64,000 nucleotides of DNA from Vibrio tritonius (GCF_001547935.1 NZ_AP014635.1:124001-188000), one strand, 5' to 3'. Shown: positions 28,617 to 38,207, counted from the stretch's first letter. Translations and numbers: made by a program. The notes: a model not told the origin generated them from the letters alone.

Positions 28617-30485
28617 CTACACCCTGTTAGTCGTATAACCAGTTGGGGCATCTTTTAAAATTCGAATTGCGCAATTTACATCAAAGTTGTGACAACAATC
28701 ATCTAATTCAATTAGTAGATTGTTCATTTGTTCCCAAGATAATTTTTCTTCACAAGCAGTCATGATTTTTTTATGACTAGTGCCTTCGACATTCTCACCA
28801 ATCAGTAGCTCTTCATATAATTTTTCACCTGGTCTAAGCCCAGAAAATCGGATTTCAATATCACCTTCGTCTGATTTTCCATCATAATATTCTTGCATGC
28901 CCATTAGGTGTATCATTCTTTTGGCTAAATCCAGAATCTTAACTGGTTCACCCATATCTAATACAAACACTTGACCATTTATACCCATTGCTCCTGCTTG
29001 TATGACTAACTGTGCGGCTTCAGGTATAAGCATAAAATAACGAATTATATCTGGGTGGGTTACAGTTACAGGACCGCCGAGGCGTATTTGTTTTTTGAAT
29101 AAGGGAACAACGGAGCCCGACGAGCCTAAAACATTACCAAATCTAACCATGGTGAACGTTGTTTGGCTGTTTTTATCCGCAAGCGCTTGAAGAACAAGCT
29201 CTGCTAGGCGTTTTGTAGCGCCCATTACATTGGTTGGGCGTACTGCTTTATCGGTAGATATTAAAGTGAAGTTTTTTACTCCGGCTTTTATAGCTGCCTG
29301 AGCACAACCTAAAGTGCCAAATACATTATTTCGCATCCCTTCAATGACATTGTCTTCCACAATTGGAACATGTTTGTAAGCAGCTGCGTGATAAACGGTT
29401 TCGACTTTATGTAATTTCATTAGATTGAGAACCCTGTTCTCATTTTGAACAGATCCCAGTGCAGATACTATTTTTGTCGAAATTTTAAGATTTTTCTTAA
29501 GTGTATTTATTTCTTGGTCTATTGCATATAGATTGTATTCATTTAATTCAAATAATATCAGTGTTGATGGTCTTTGAATCAGTATTTGTCTACAAAGTTC
29601 AGAGCCAATGGAGCCACCAGCTCCTGTAACCATAACAGACTGATTAACAATATTCTTCTTGAGGAGATTCATATCAGGGTCGACTGGTGCTCTACCTAAT
29701 AAGTCAGCGATATCTAAATCTTGTACATCTGTCGGTTTAGCTCTTCCTGCTGCAATGTCTTCAACACATGGAACTGATTGAACCTCAATGGGCCAATGAG
29801 AAATTTTTTCAACCAGTCTTAATCTCTCTCCTATCTTTACATTATTGACAGCTAACAATAATTTTACAGGTTCATATAGTGACTGTAATTTACTGAATTC
29901 ATTGCTGTTATGTACTTTTATACCAAATATTATTTGCCCGATTTTATGCGGGTCATCGTCTAACATTATGACAGGGTGGTAATCATTACCTTGAATAAGA
30001 GCATAAGCTAATTCTCTACCTGTAGCACCTGCGCCATAGATAAAAACATTAGGTTTACGCCTTTTAAAGTAGTGGTAGTAAATTGTTCTAAATAAAATAC
30101 GTGGCCCACCTAGAGTGAGTGTCGCTAATCCGACATAGATGAATGGCACGCTGCGAGGAATGAACGCTTGGAAAAAAAAGCCACTGAGTGCAAAAGTTAA
30201 AGCAGATACAATAACCGATATAAAAATATATCCAATTGCGGGTAATGTCATATATCTCAGAACAGCTCTATACATACCTAAGCGAACGAAGCAGTAAAGA
30301 GTGATGGCTAGCGTCATAAAAAAAGCGCACAACTCTTGTAATCCTGCTTGGAAAGTGAAGGAGTTAAGTCTTAATGCAACAGATATATAAAGGGAGAACA
30401 TGATAGCAACACAATCGTATGCAATTGTAATTCCGCGTTTATGCATACGTTTTGCATTAAGAATATAATTTATTGATTTCCACAT
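28617..30485 (-). CDS. WbpM/FlaA1/CapD-type UDP-GlcNAc 4,6-dehydratase, membrane-bound
   Basis: About 622 residues from MWKSINYILNAKRMH (30485); the frame is open to 30626, but the extra 47 residues are unlike the family. N-terminal about 160 residues: four membrane segments. Then one Rossmann fold (FIYGAGATGRELAYAL, about 140-155) and a catalytic SDR fold starting VTGAGGSIGSELCRQIL. STDKAVRPTNVMGATKRLAE shows the Met-for-Tyr form of the active site known in WbpM-type enzymes. It makes UDP-4-keto-6-deoxy-GlcNAc for QuiNAc or FucNAc. Divergent from the epimerase and PGT genes that probably complete the pathway, and convergent on the O-antigen operon. Confidence 0.92.
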   Translation of the reverse strand: MWKSINYILNAKRMHKRGITIAYDCVAIMFSLYISVALRLNSFTFQAGLQELCAFFMTLAITLYCFVRLGMYRAVLRYMTLPAIGYIFISVIVSALTFALSGFFFQAFIPRSVPFIYVGLATLTLGGPRILFRTIYYHYFKRRKPNVFIYGAGATGRELAYALIQGNDYHPVIMLDDDPHKIGQIIFGIKVHNSNEFSKLQSLYEPVKLLLAVNNVKIGERLRLVEKISHWPIEVQSVPCVEDIAAGRAKPTDVQDLDIADLLGRAPVDPDMNLLKKNIVNQSVMVTGAGGSIGSELCRQILIQRPSTLILFELNEYNLYAIDQEINTLKKNLKISTKIVSALGSVQNENRVLNLMKLHKVETVYHAAAYKHVPIVEDNVIEGMRNNVFGTLGCAQAAIKAGVKNFTLISTDKAVRPTNVMGATKRLAELVLQALADKNSQTTFTMVRFGNVLGSSGSVVPLFKKQIRLGGPVTVTHPDIIRYFMLIPEAAQLVIQAGAMGINGQVFVLDMGEPVKILDLAKRMIHLMGMQEYYDGKSDEGDIEIRFSGLRPGEKLYEELLIGENVEGTSHKKIMTACEEKLSWEQMNNLLIELDDCCHNFDVNCAIRILKDAPTGYTTNRV

Positions 30486-30697
30486 AGCCAAACTACTTAT
30501 CTTTCTGTTAGATATCAGTGTGATGTTTACTGATTGCTGTCGCTTCGATGTGCTCAGATTGTAGTTGTCTTGCGGCTTTTTTGCTAGTATCAAGCGCGAG
30601 TTAGGTCGTAAAGACGGTAAACCCACACATTGTGAAGATTATTCTTTTTGAATTGCGTGGCGTGTCACGTGCTTAAGTAATGCCGATAGGAGAAAGG

Positions 30698-31654
30698 ATG
30701 GTGAACATCTTTATAACAGGTATCACCGGGTTTGTTGGAAGTGCTGTTGCAAAAGAAGCTATGGCCCGGGGGATTCATGTTAAAGGGCAAGCCTCCCGAC
30801 CAACCAATTTATTATCATGTAATGTAACGTCTCTTTACATAGATCGTAAAACAGATTGGTCAGATTGTTTTAGCAACATTGATTGCGTTGTACACTGTGC
30901 TGCTAGAGTGCATCAAATGGATGACGATAGTGCTTCACCGCTTGACCAATATCGAGAAGTGAACACGCTTGGTACTCTTAATTTGGCAAGACAAGCTGCT
31001 GCGAGTGGTGTAAAGCGTTTTGTGTTTATCAGTTCTATAAAAGTAAATGGTGAATATACATCTGCAAATCAGCCCTTCATTGAAGAGGTTACCTATCCTC
31101 CCGTCGACCCATATGGGCTGAGCAAATTTGAGGCTGAAGAACAATTAATGAAGCTGGCTAAAGAAACTGATATGGAAGTTGTAATTATAAGACCTCCGCT
31201 AATTTATGGACCTGGTGTAAAAGCCAACTTTTTATCCATGATGAATTGGGTATATAAAAAACTACCATTACCGCTAGGTCGTATCCATAATCGACGAAGT
31301 CTTGTGTTTGTCGATAATCTTGTTGATCTAATATTGACAACGTTAAGCCACCCATTGGCAGCAAACCAAACTTTCTTAGTCTCTGATGGCCATGATGTTT
31401 CTGTAACACAGTTGCTGCAAACTATCGCTCATGATATGAACGTTCGTTCTACATTGCTTCCAATTCCTCAGTCAATACTTTACATATCATTGAGCTTGTT
31501 AGGAAAAAAGAATGTTGCGCAAAAACTGGTTGGCTCTTTACAAATAGATATTTCGAAAACCAAAGAACGCTTGGGCTGGACACCTAAATATTCTTTTACT
31601 GTAGGAGTCCATAGAACCGTAACAGATTATTTGGTTAAGCAAGAGAGTAAATGA
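30698..31654 (+). CDS. NAD-dependent epimerase/reductase (WbpV/WbeV-like SDR)
   Basis: About 318 residues. The start at 30698 is chosen because AGGAG (30688-30692) sits five bases upstream; an earlier in-frame ATG at 30680 lacks a site. Extended SDR: ITGITGFVGSAVAKEA (GxxGxxG), VVHCAARVHQM, FISSIKVNGE, and the catalytic Tyr-x3-Lys in PYGLSKFEAEEQL. Placed next to a WbpM-type dehydratase and a small phosphoglycosyltransferase, it matches the Vibrio/Pseudomonas set that makes UDP-D-QuiNAc (4-keto reduction). A UDP-hexose 4-epimerase is the alternative. Confidence 0.85.
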   Translation: MVNIFITGITGFVGSAVAKEAMARGIHVKGQASRPTNLLSCNVTSLYIDRKTDWSDCFSNIDCVVHCAARVHQMDDDSASPLDQYREVNTLGTLNLARQAAASGVKRFVFISSIKVNGEYTSANQPFIEEVTYPPVDPYGLSKFEAEEQLMKLAKETDMEVVIIRPPLIYGPGVKANFLSMMNWVYKKLPLPLGRIHNRRSLVFVDNLVDLILTTLSHPLAANQTFLVSDGHDVSVTQLLQTIAHDMNVRSTLLPIPQSILYISLSLLGKKNVAQKLVGSLQIDISKTKERLGWTPKYSFTVGVHRTVTDYLVKQESK

Positions 31655-31658
31655 CAAC

Positions 31659-32204
31659 ATGCTTCGTTTGATAGATTTTTTTGCCGCATTATGTGGTTTT
31701 ATTGTGCTCCTACCTATTTTTTTAATTCTGTATGTAATGGGGCTATTCGATACAGGTTCTCCATTGTTTTTTCAAGAACGGGTTGGTAAACAACAAAAAC
31801 CTTTTACTTTAATTAAATTTCGAACGATGCCTGTCCACACAAAGTCTGTTGCAACTCATCTAGTTGGTTCTAGTTCCGTCACCAAGCTAGGGCAGTTTTT
31901 ACGTCGTACTAAACTAGATGAACTTCCTCAGTTACTAAATGTGATAAAAGGAGACATGAGTTTGGTCGGCCCTCGTCCATGCCTCTTCAATCAAGATGAT
32001 GTTATCCGTGAAAGGTTGGAGAGAAACGTATTTGATGTTCGTCCTGGTATCACGGGTTTGGCGCAAATCCGCGAAGTAGATATGTCTAGACCTGTTGAGT
32101 TAGCTCAACTTGATCAAGAGATGATTAGAACGATATCGGTAAAACAGTACTTTTCGTACATAATAAAAACAGTGCTTGGCGAGGGGTCAGGCGATCGAGT
32201 GTAA
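31659..32204 (+). CDS. Small initiating phosphoglycosyltransferase (monotopic PGT, PglC/WbeW-like)
   Basis: 181 residues: one N-terminal membrane segment (about 3-29), then the bacterial sugar-transferase domain with PLFFQERVGKQQKPFTLIKF, RRTKLDELPQLLNVIKGDMS (catalytic D-E at about 88-89), LVGPRPCL and VRPGITGLAQI. Lacking the extra membrane segments of WbaP, it is of PglC size. It moves a sugar-1-phosphate from UDP-sugar to undecaprenyl phosphate to start the O-unit; the upstream genes suggest a 6-deoxy-N-acetylhexosamine. It follows the epimerase by four bases and ends at a strong terminator. A second initiator, WecA, is encoded at 52.8 kb. Confidence 0.9.
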   Translation: MLRLIDFFAALCGFIVLLPIFLILYVMGLFDTGSPLFFQERVGKQQKPFTLIKFRTMPVHTKSVATHLVGSSSVTKLGQFLRRTKLDELPQLLNVIKGDMSLVGPRPCLFNQDDVIRERLERNVFDVRPGITGLAQIREVDMSRPVELAQLDQEMIRTISVKQYFSYIIKTVLGEGSGDRV

Positions 32205-32210
32205 AAAAAA

Positions 32211-32233
32211 AGAAGAGGCTTTGAGCCTCTTCT
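32211..32233. terminator. Bidirectional terminator between the PGT and protease genes
   Basis: Perfect ten-base arms AGAAGAGGCT and AGCCTCTTCT, a TTG loop, T run downstream and A9 upstream. Works for both converging genes. Confidence 0.9.
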
Positions 32234-32255
32234 CTTTTTTTCTCTTCTCAATATA

Positions 32256-32999
32256 TTATTCAGCTTGGGCTAACATACCTTTAGAGCCAGTAGTGTTCCA
32301 AGTCAAAACAGTTGACTGACTCTGATAAAAACCATCTACTTCTTTATTCAACCAATCTTTCACAAAGTTCAGTGAGACGAACAAGCTTAGGCGGTCATAA
32401 GGCAGCTTTTCACCATTCGCTAGGCGAGTGTTATAAGTGCTTGCCATTGATGAGATAATTCCGACCAACTCACCGCGCTCGTTAAATGCACCACCGCCGC
32501 TCATGCCTTCACGAATTGGAGCATCAGTGATACTCGCGTTACATTTCTTGAAGTAGCTGTTGTTGGTGAAGTTCAGGTCGATATGGTAAACACCTTTTCC
32601 GCTCAAGAGGTTACCAAAGCCATCTTTACCATAAGTAATCACAGTTTCGTTTACATAAACCAATCCCATGTCCGGGAAGCTGGTTACTTTGCTGTTATCA
32701 GACTTGATGATAGCAATGTCACACTCTGGATGGTATGCCACTACTGAGTCCCAGTTTACCTTCGCCACGTGAGCTGCAGTCAAGCTCAGGTCTTTAGTAA
32801 TCGGAACGCTTGAGCCGAAACCTTGGTAAAGAAGTGGAATTCCCACCATTTCGTAGTCGATTGCAGGCACATTTGCATTGTTGCTCTCAAGTGTTGCCAA
32901 AGGACCATTACTGGTCGCACATCCTGTTGCGAGTAGGGATAGAGCGCCAATAATCAAAGTTTTAAAAAATGTAGACGCAAGTGAGCGAGAGTAAGCCAT
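32256..32999 (-). CDS. Trypsin-like serine protease family lipoprotein
   Basis: 247 residues from MAYSRSLASTFFK (32999), chosen because AAGAGG lies seven bases upstream. A lipoprotein signal ends LLATGC with the lipidated Cys at 27. The mature part looks like a small S1-family protease: His in LTAAHVAK, Asp in PECDIAIIKSD and the nucleophile Ser in REGMSGGGAFNERGELVGII, so the triad is intact. No PDZ domain. Threonine/serine-rich C-terminus. It stands alone between convergent PGT and the repeat cluster. It would act in the periplasm or at the outer membrane, perhaps on a polysaccharide-export protein; substrate unknown. Confidence 0.82.
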   Translation of the reverse strand: MAYSRSLASTFFKTLIIGALSLLATGCATSNGPLATLESNNANVPAIDYEMVGIPLLYQGFGSSVPITKDLSLTAAHVAKVNWDSVVAYHPECDIAIIKSDNSKVTSFPDMGLVYVNETVITYGKDGFGNLLSGKGVYHIDLNFTNNSYFKKCNASITDAPIREGMSGGGAFNERGELVGIISSMASTYNTRLANGEKLPYDRLSLFVSLNFVKDWLNKEVDGFYQSQSTVLTWNTTGSKGMLAQAE

Positions 33000-33447
33000 A
33001 GGATGCCTCTTATATTTGGTGAATATAATCAAACAACAAATGTGTAATGAGATGCGCGTCTCGCCCGAAGAGCAGAGTGTTTCTGTCTTGGTGTTGATAG
33101 GAGTTTAAGTGAATCAATTTCTATTGCAATCGATCACATAAAGATCACCCATTTAGGATTATATTGCCCAAAAGTGAGAAGTCTTATTATTGATACAATG
33201 TTTTCATGCTGAGATTATCAGTGCAACTTGTTAATTTATTTGAATAAAAAATATTTGCCTAAATTTGGATTGAAAGTCCGCTGTGTTTTTTACTCAAAAT
33301 ATGGAGCAAAAAAATCATCGTAAAGGGGTATATCAGTAAAACCTGTTATTGGCATTCTTTGAGTGTTTTGGGGGGTGATGTTTGGTTTGGGGTTAGTGGT
33401 TTTAGTCATTATTGACCACTAATTTTAGGTATTTACTGCATACCCGA
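33000..33447. other. Intergenic stretch upstream of the protease gene
   Basis: About 450 bases without a gene between the minus-strand protease start and repeat cluster 2. It must carry the protease promoter. It is AT-rich in the middle. I see no clear operator, RNA gene or open frame of note. Confidence 0.5.
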
Positions 33448-34430
33448 ATACCGGATCGAGCACGCTGCGATTTTGGTGATTGCCGTCATGTTCAAGAACC
33501 GGATTGATTTGTAGTAATTGCTTGAAATTAAGCCCATTCTGATAGCTGATGTGGTTACAGTTTCAAGCATCACAGAAGCCACGGCTCGAGCGCATTGGCC
33601 AAAGCGATCTCGATCCGGCCCCCTCCTTCTTTAGAGGGAGGGCTGGGGAGGGAGCTAGCGCGCGCTGAAGCTACAGTATTCGAGTTGATTTTCAGGTTTT
33701 TACACTGGATTTGGTAGAAATAAAATAAACCAAGTATAAGTGCGATATTTATTTTTTATTTTTAAATTCAGTGTGTTATGAAGTTAATCTTTGGCTTCTG
33801 CGCATGATCCCCCCTCTAACTCCCCCCTTAAAACCAAGGGGGGAGGACCAGATCGAGTACGCTGCGATTTTGGTGCTCACCGCATGCCTGAGGACCAGAT
33901 CGAATACGCTGTGATTTTGGTACTTACCGAATGCCCGAGTACCAGATTGAATTCACGGTGATTGTGATATTTACCGAATGCACAAATATCACAGAAGCCA
34001 CGGCTCGAGCGCATTGGCCAAAGCGATCTCGATCCGGCCCCCTCCTTCTTTAGAGGGAGGGTTGGGGAGGGAGCTAGCGCGTGCTGAAGCTACAGTATTC
34101 GGAGATTTTTCAGGTTTTTGCTTTAGATTTTGTAGAAATTGAATAAGCCAAGTGTAAGTTCGTGTTTTTATATTTATCTTTATTAAATTCAGTGTGTTAT
34201 GAAGTTAATCTTTAACTTCTGCGTATGATCCCCCCTCTAACTCCCCCTTAAAACCAAGGGGGGAGGACCGGATCGAGTGCGCTGTGATTTTGGTGATTGC
34301 CGCATGCCCGAGTACCGGATCGAGTGCGCTGTGATTTTGGTGATTGCCGCATGCCCGAGTACCGGATCGAGTGTGCTGCGATTTTGGTGCTCACCGCATG
34401 CTCGAGTACTGAGTCGAGCATGCGGTGATT
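33448..34430. repeat. Modular intergenic repeat cluster 2
   Basis: The same modules as cluster 1, in the same orientation: partial D at about 33448, E at about 33484, A at about 33581 and 33999, C at about 33805 and 34226, and 47-bp D units at 33844 onward (degenerate, about three) and at 34263, 34310, 34357 and 34404 (exact 47 spacing). Module B differs: here it is a 140-bp AT-rich sequence with CAGGTTTTT and ending GTGTGTTATGAAGTTAATCT, unlike B of cluster 1 except at its ends. Module A of both clusters shares a stretch of more than 55 identical bases. The repeats end just short of the yjbH stop. Confidence 0.9.
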
Positions 34431-34440
34431 TTGGACTCAA

Positions 34441-36636
34441 TCAATATTGAGGTGGGCGGGTAAACCATGGTGAGCGGGCGTCGGTCATCTCATACAAGCT
34501 GTATTGACGGTGTAGCTTGCTGCCGCCGTCGCGTTGTAGAGGTAGCCATGAAAGCGTGGCTCGGTCGGTGCTTGGTTTCACTGTCATCAAATCCAAAGGA
34601 ATAGAAACGTAGAAACCTTTCGAGAAGCTACCTTCACCATATTCCGATGCCGATAGGTTAGTTTTCGTCGCAAATACGCCAGCTATTACACCGCTGTCAA
34701 ACTGTTTGGAAAAATCAACGGTGATCCCTTTGTCTTCACTCAGGTAACGACCTGCACTGATTTTAAACAGTGTATTATCAAACATATCCCAGAATTTTGG
34801 TTGCCAATATAAAGTCGCATGGCCAGTTAATACCCCTGTTTGTACACGGTAGTAACGAGCAGTTTGGCTATCGTAATGGCGTTCTTGCTTATACAGGTTC
34901 AGATAAGTATCCGGATCGCGCTGTTTTACATAGTTACCTTCAATACCAAATGCCCAGTTTTGGTTCAGTGGGCGATAAAGGAATTCACTGCCGACACCAG
35001 CAAACATGGTTTCTAGGTAACCCGCATAGGCCTGACCATACACATTGCGACTCAAACGATCGAAATAAGTCAACTGCAGGTTATCTACTCTAAACGTATC
35101 TTCATAGTATTGACGAGTTAGCGTGCGTACACGCTTAAGGTTGGTACCGTCAGGCGGAACGGTGTACTTAAACTTGTCGTAGTTATCGAGCAGATTGCCG
35201 TACAAACTTCCTGAAATTAGGAAGTGATCCCCCAAGCGGTAACTGGCATTGGCTTTTACACCAATAGCATAAAGATAGAAATCTTCAGAGCCACCGAAAG
35301 ACTGTGTGAGTGATGGAGCTAAACCAAATTTCCAGTCGTCGTGAGTTTGCGCTTTAAGCTCACCAGAAACCGCAACAGGGTTACCGGTTTCTCGCGCATC
35401 ATCAAATGCGGCATTTGGGTAATCATGATCAGCCACGCGTTTAAATGAGTAAGTATTAATCCGCGTTTCCGTGACTGGCTGATCTTGCGCTGTATTAATG
35501 AATCGATAAGTTTGTGCTTTTACCCCAGTATTGGCGATCAACAGTGCCGCACGCTCTTCCGCTTCTTTGCGTTGGCGATAGCGGGTTTGTTCCCCAGTTA
35601 CCGTCACAGTTTCACCATTTTTGTACACTTTTGCCCGTTCATAACCCGCAACTTGGCCAATTTGCTTGGTCAGCTCAATCCATTCATCAGGAGTTAGATC
35701 GTCTTTTTCCTGCTGGGGTTGATAGGTCGGCATCGGCTCATCCACCCACGTTTGCGATAAGGTCGCCAAATTAGTTGCCATGGTAAAGCCGGCTGTGATG
35801 GTATTACCTCGTTCATAACTTAGGCGTAACTTAGCCCAGTCATTAAACGCATACACCATTCCCACGTTCCAGGAGGTTGATACGGTCATGCTATTTGCCC
35901 CCCCCGTGACAGGAAAATCACTGCGATAATCGTTACCATCGTATTCCAGTTTTAGGCTTAACGGTGCCCACGGGGTTTGATACTCAACACCACCGTACAC
36001 GGCAGCACAACCACCAAACATTCGCGAAATATCAACACTGCCACCTTTACCAGAAACGCTGGTATCGCGGCCGCAATCAGATGAACTGTCTTTATCGCCG
36101 ATAAGATTTCCGCGGTTACCGATATAGCCCCAGCCCACGCCTAACGTAAAGTCTAAAGGCCCAACGCTTTTACTGGCTGCAATATATTCACCATCAAACA
36201 GCCCAGTACCACCAATGTCGCGTAATCCGATCGCCACTTCAGGCAGGTAATAGCTTTCTTCCCATACCCGCAACTTCGCATCAATCGATTTATCGGTGTA
36301 ATCCGTGTCACCACTAAAGCTTTCATCATTGCTGTACAGCATGTCGTGAACTTGGGTATAACGAATCGTCGTTTCTAACCACGGGAACAATTGCAACGAC
36401 ATGGTGTAATGCAAATATTCGTCGTTATTGGTGACACCAAAACTCAGTTCGCCCTCTGGCATTGAGCGGGCCGTGGGCATTTGCATTAACCCCACGCCAC
36501 CAAAGTCAGATTGAGAGTGGGTCAATTCTGGAGCAGAAAATGCGTCAGCATAAACAGTCGGTGTAAGCGCCAACCCCACCAAAGCGGCAAGTATCGAACG
36601 TTGAGGTCGGCGATGAATCAAAGCGTTATTTTTCAT
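34441..36636 (-). CDS. yjbH: YjbH-family outer-membrane polysaccharide export protein
   Basis: 731 residues with a signal peptide (positively charged start, hydrophobic LAALVGLALTPTVYA, cleavage near residue 30). The body is rich in alternating beta strands with aromatic girdles, consistent with large beta-barrels. The segment GVGLMQMPTARSMPEGEL near residue 47 is typical for YjbH/GfcD. YjbH-type proteins are outer-membrane partners in secretion of group 4 capsule and related exopolysaccharide. Last of four genes gfcA-B-C-D; overlaps the gfcC stop by four bases. It ends within ten bases of repeat cluster 2. Confidence 0.9.
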   Translation of the reverse strand: MKNNALIHRRPQRSILAALVGLALTPTVYADAFSAPELTHSQSDFGGVGLMQMPTARSMPEGELSFGVTNNDEYLHYTMSLQLFPWLETTIRYTQVHDMLYSNDESFSGDTDYTDKSIDAKLRVWEESYYLPEVAIGLRDIGGTGLFDGEYIAASKSVGPLDFTLGVGWGYIGNRGNLIGDKDSSSDCGRDTSVSGKGGSVDISRMFGGCAAVYGGVEYQTPWAPLSLKLEYDGNDYRSDFPVTGGANSMTVSTSWNVGMVYAFNDWAKLRLSYERGNTITAGFTMATNLATLSQTWVDEPMPTYQPQQEKDDLTPDEWIELTKQIGQVAGYERAKVYKNGETVTVTGEQTRYRQRKEAEERAALLIANTGVKAQTYRFINTAQDQPVTETRINTYSFKRVADHDYPNAAFDDARETGNPVAVSGELKAQTHDDWKFGLAPSLTQSFGGSEDFYLYAIGVKANASYRLGDHFLISGSLYGNLLDNYDKFKYTVPPDGTNLKRVRTLTRQYYEDTFRVDNLQLTYFDRLSRNVYGQAYAGYLETMFAGVGSEFLYRPLNQNWAFGIEGNYVKQRDPDTYLNLYKQERHYDSQTARYYRVQTGVLTGHATLYWQPKFWDMFDNTLFKISAGRYLSEDKGITVDFSKQFDSGVIAGVFATKTNLSASEYGEGSFSKGFYVSIPLDLMTVKPSTDRATLSWLPLQRDGGSKLHRQYSLYEMTDARSPWFTRPPQY

Positions 36637-37430
36637 AATGGATAGGTATTTCTCAACAATTCGATAACTAAGCTATTGGTATTATATGGTGTATGGCTTT
36701 GGTTAAATAATGAATGATCATTAGGCATCGGCACATAAATAGTGGCGCCAGGGGCAACTTCCTGAAAATGACGATTCCAATATTCCACCGAGTGAGTTTC
36801 TACTACACCATCTGGTTGAATAACAGTAAGTTCAGACACTGTAGGCGTAAGCAAACCCGCTTGAGCCGCGTAATATTTCGCGTCTTTACGCTGTTGCCAA
36901 TCAAATTTTCCAGATTGATAAACAGCACCAAAAACATAAACTTGAGTTTCGTTTGTACGCAATTCTAATAACCACTTCCCCTTAAGGTTCGGGTTTTTAT
37001 TGCTATCAATAGCGGTAACATCTGGATCGATCGGGGTAAATACACGAGTGCCAAAACGCATGGTGTGAATTTGTTTGCGCAGTAATCGCCAAAATGGTTT
37101 TAATTCCATTGCGGCAAAATCTTCTTCGTTAGCGAGGCGCATCAATACATCTTGTTTTAGTGTTTGAGGTTGCGTTTCATCAAATAACGCACTGCTTTGC
37201 CAGTTGATGTCTAAAGAAGACAGTTTAAGCTGCTTTAATGTTTTGTTCACCAACTGATCTGCTCGCGGCACTATCGGGAAATCAAGCTGCAACGCAGGCT
37301 GATTATCCAATTGCACCATTACTTGAGTGGCCGGAAGAGAGGAGGTGACCGCGTTGGCTGCCCAGCTCATTGTGCTCGCCAAACCTAACATTGCAAACAA
37401 AGCACTTTGGAGGATACGTATTAATTTCAT
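36633..37430 (-). CDS. GfcC/YjbG-family capsule biosynthesis protein
   Basis: 265 residues with a signal peptide (ILQSALFAMLGLASTMSWAA). Matches the YjbG/GfcC family: the RMNFGTRVF-like segment MRFGTRVFTPIDPD, LLELRTNETQVYVFGAV region and the C-terminal VAPGATIYVPMPNDHSLFN. GfcC is a periplasmic protein with ubiquitin-like (SLBB-like) domains needed for capsule assembly in E. coli. It overlaps yjbF by one base and yjbH by four. Function is by family and context. Confidence 0.9.
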   Translation of the reverse strand: MKLIRILQSALFAMLGLASTMSWAANAVTSSLPATQVMVQLDNQPALQLDFPIVPRADQLVNKTLKQLKLSSLDINWQSSALFDETQPQTLKQDVLMRLANEEDFAAMELKPFWRLLRKQIHTMRFGTRVFTPIDPDVTAIDSNKNPNLKGKWLLELRTNETQVYVFGAVYQSGKFDWQQRKDAKYYAAQAGLLTPTVSELTVIQPDGVVETHSVEYWNRHFQEVAPGATIYVPMPNDHSLFNQSHTPYNTNSLVIELLRNTYPL

Positions 37431-38128
37431 TACTGCTGCTCTCCAAAAGCCTTACCCTGAGTTAGGGTCATTGTGGAAAGAGAAGGGGCTAACGTTTGCA
37501 CGCTTTTCAGCACCGTACCGTTATCGGGGTTAAGCCAATAGGTATTGGTATAAGTACTATCTAAACGCGGAATTGTTACTGTTTCATATACAAGTAAGGT
37601 GTCAACGGTTCCTTCAATAGGTAAGGTAAGTTGAGTATGGCCTTGAATAACAAAGTGGGATTCAGCGTTATATTTTGAATGATATCCAGGCTGCCAACTT
37701 AACTGATATTTCCAATATTTAGGTGTGCTTTCTTTTTGTAAGCCTAAAATAATAGGATCAATTGTATTTGATGATAATTTTGTAATATTACCGCCACCTA
37801 AATTGATGGTTTTAATAATACGGCCTGCACGTGTCACAATCATTTCTTTATTTGCCGAAAGCCACTTTAAATTAGGTGGGATATTATTAGAAGACGTGTG
37901 GGGATTATTTTCAGACCAAGCAAGAACTAATAATGCTTCTGGGCTGCTATTTTGTTGTGCCAGCATACTGGCATAGGGCAGTTGGGCAATTTTTTGTGGT
38001 GTGATAGCTACACCCTGAGGGCCTTCAAAGGCAAGGGCTAGGGTTTGTGTAAGGGATGAACTGCTTTGGGTACATCCACCAAGTAAGCCGAGAGTACCAA
38101 GTAATAACAAAGAGGTTAACTGACGCAT
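37430..38128 (-). CDS. YjbF/GfcB-family lipoprotein
   Basis: 232 residues. Lipoprotein signal MRQLTSLLLLGTLGLLGGC with the lipidated Cys at 19. The mature part is beta-rich and includes WLSANKEMIVTRAGRIIKT, LGGGNITKL and WLNPDNGTVLKS, consistent with the YjbF family. GfcB is an outer-membrane lipoprotein of the group 4 capsule system. It is separated from the gfcA-like gene by a terminator-like hairpin at 38167-38188, so its expression probably depends on read-through. Confidence 0.88.
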   Translation of the reverse strand: MRQLTSLLLLGTLGLLGGCTQSSSSLTQTLALAFEGPQGVAITPQKIAQLPYASMLAQQNSSPEALLVLAWSENNPHTSSNNIPPNLKWLSANKEMIVTRAGRIIKTINLGGGNITKLSSNTIDPIILGLQKESTPKYWKYQLSWQPGYHSKYNAESHFVIQGHTQLTLPIEGTVDTLLVYETVTIPRLDSTYTNTYWLNPDNGTVLKSVQTLAPSLSTMTLTQGKAFGEQQ

Positions 38129-38166
38129 AACATGCTACTAAATAAAAGAAAAAGGGCCGACAAAAA

Positions 38167-38188
38167 ACAACCGCCCAAAGGCGGCTGT
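38167..38188 (-). terminator. Intra-operon terminator/attenuator after the gfcA-like gene
   Basis: On the minus strand, ACAGCCGCC, a short loop, then GGCGGTTGT (one G-T pair) and a T6 run. It stands between gfcA and gfcB homologues and probably lowers expression of the distal genes. Confidence 0.75.
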
Positions 38189-38207
38189 GCTTAATGAGCA
38201 GTCAAAC

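Noticed and set aside
34237..34440. Open frame of 67 codons on the minus strand
   Set aside because: It lies wholly in the 47-bp repeat array and translates the repeats; no ribosome site.
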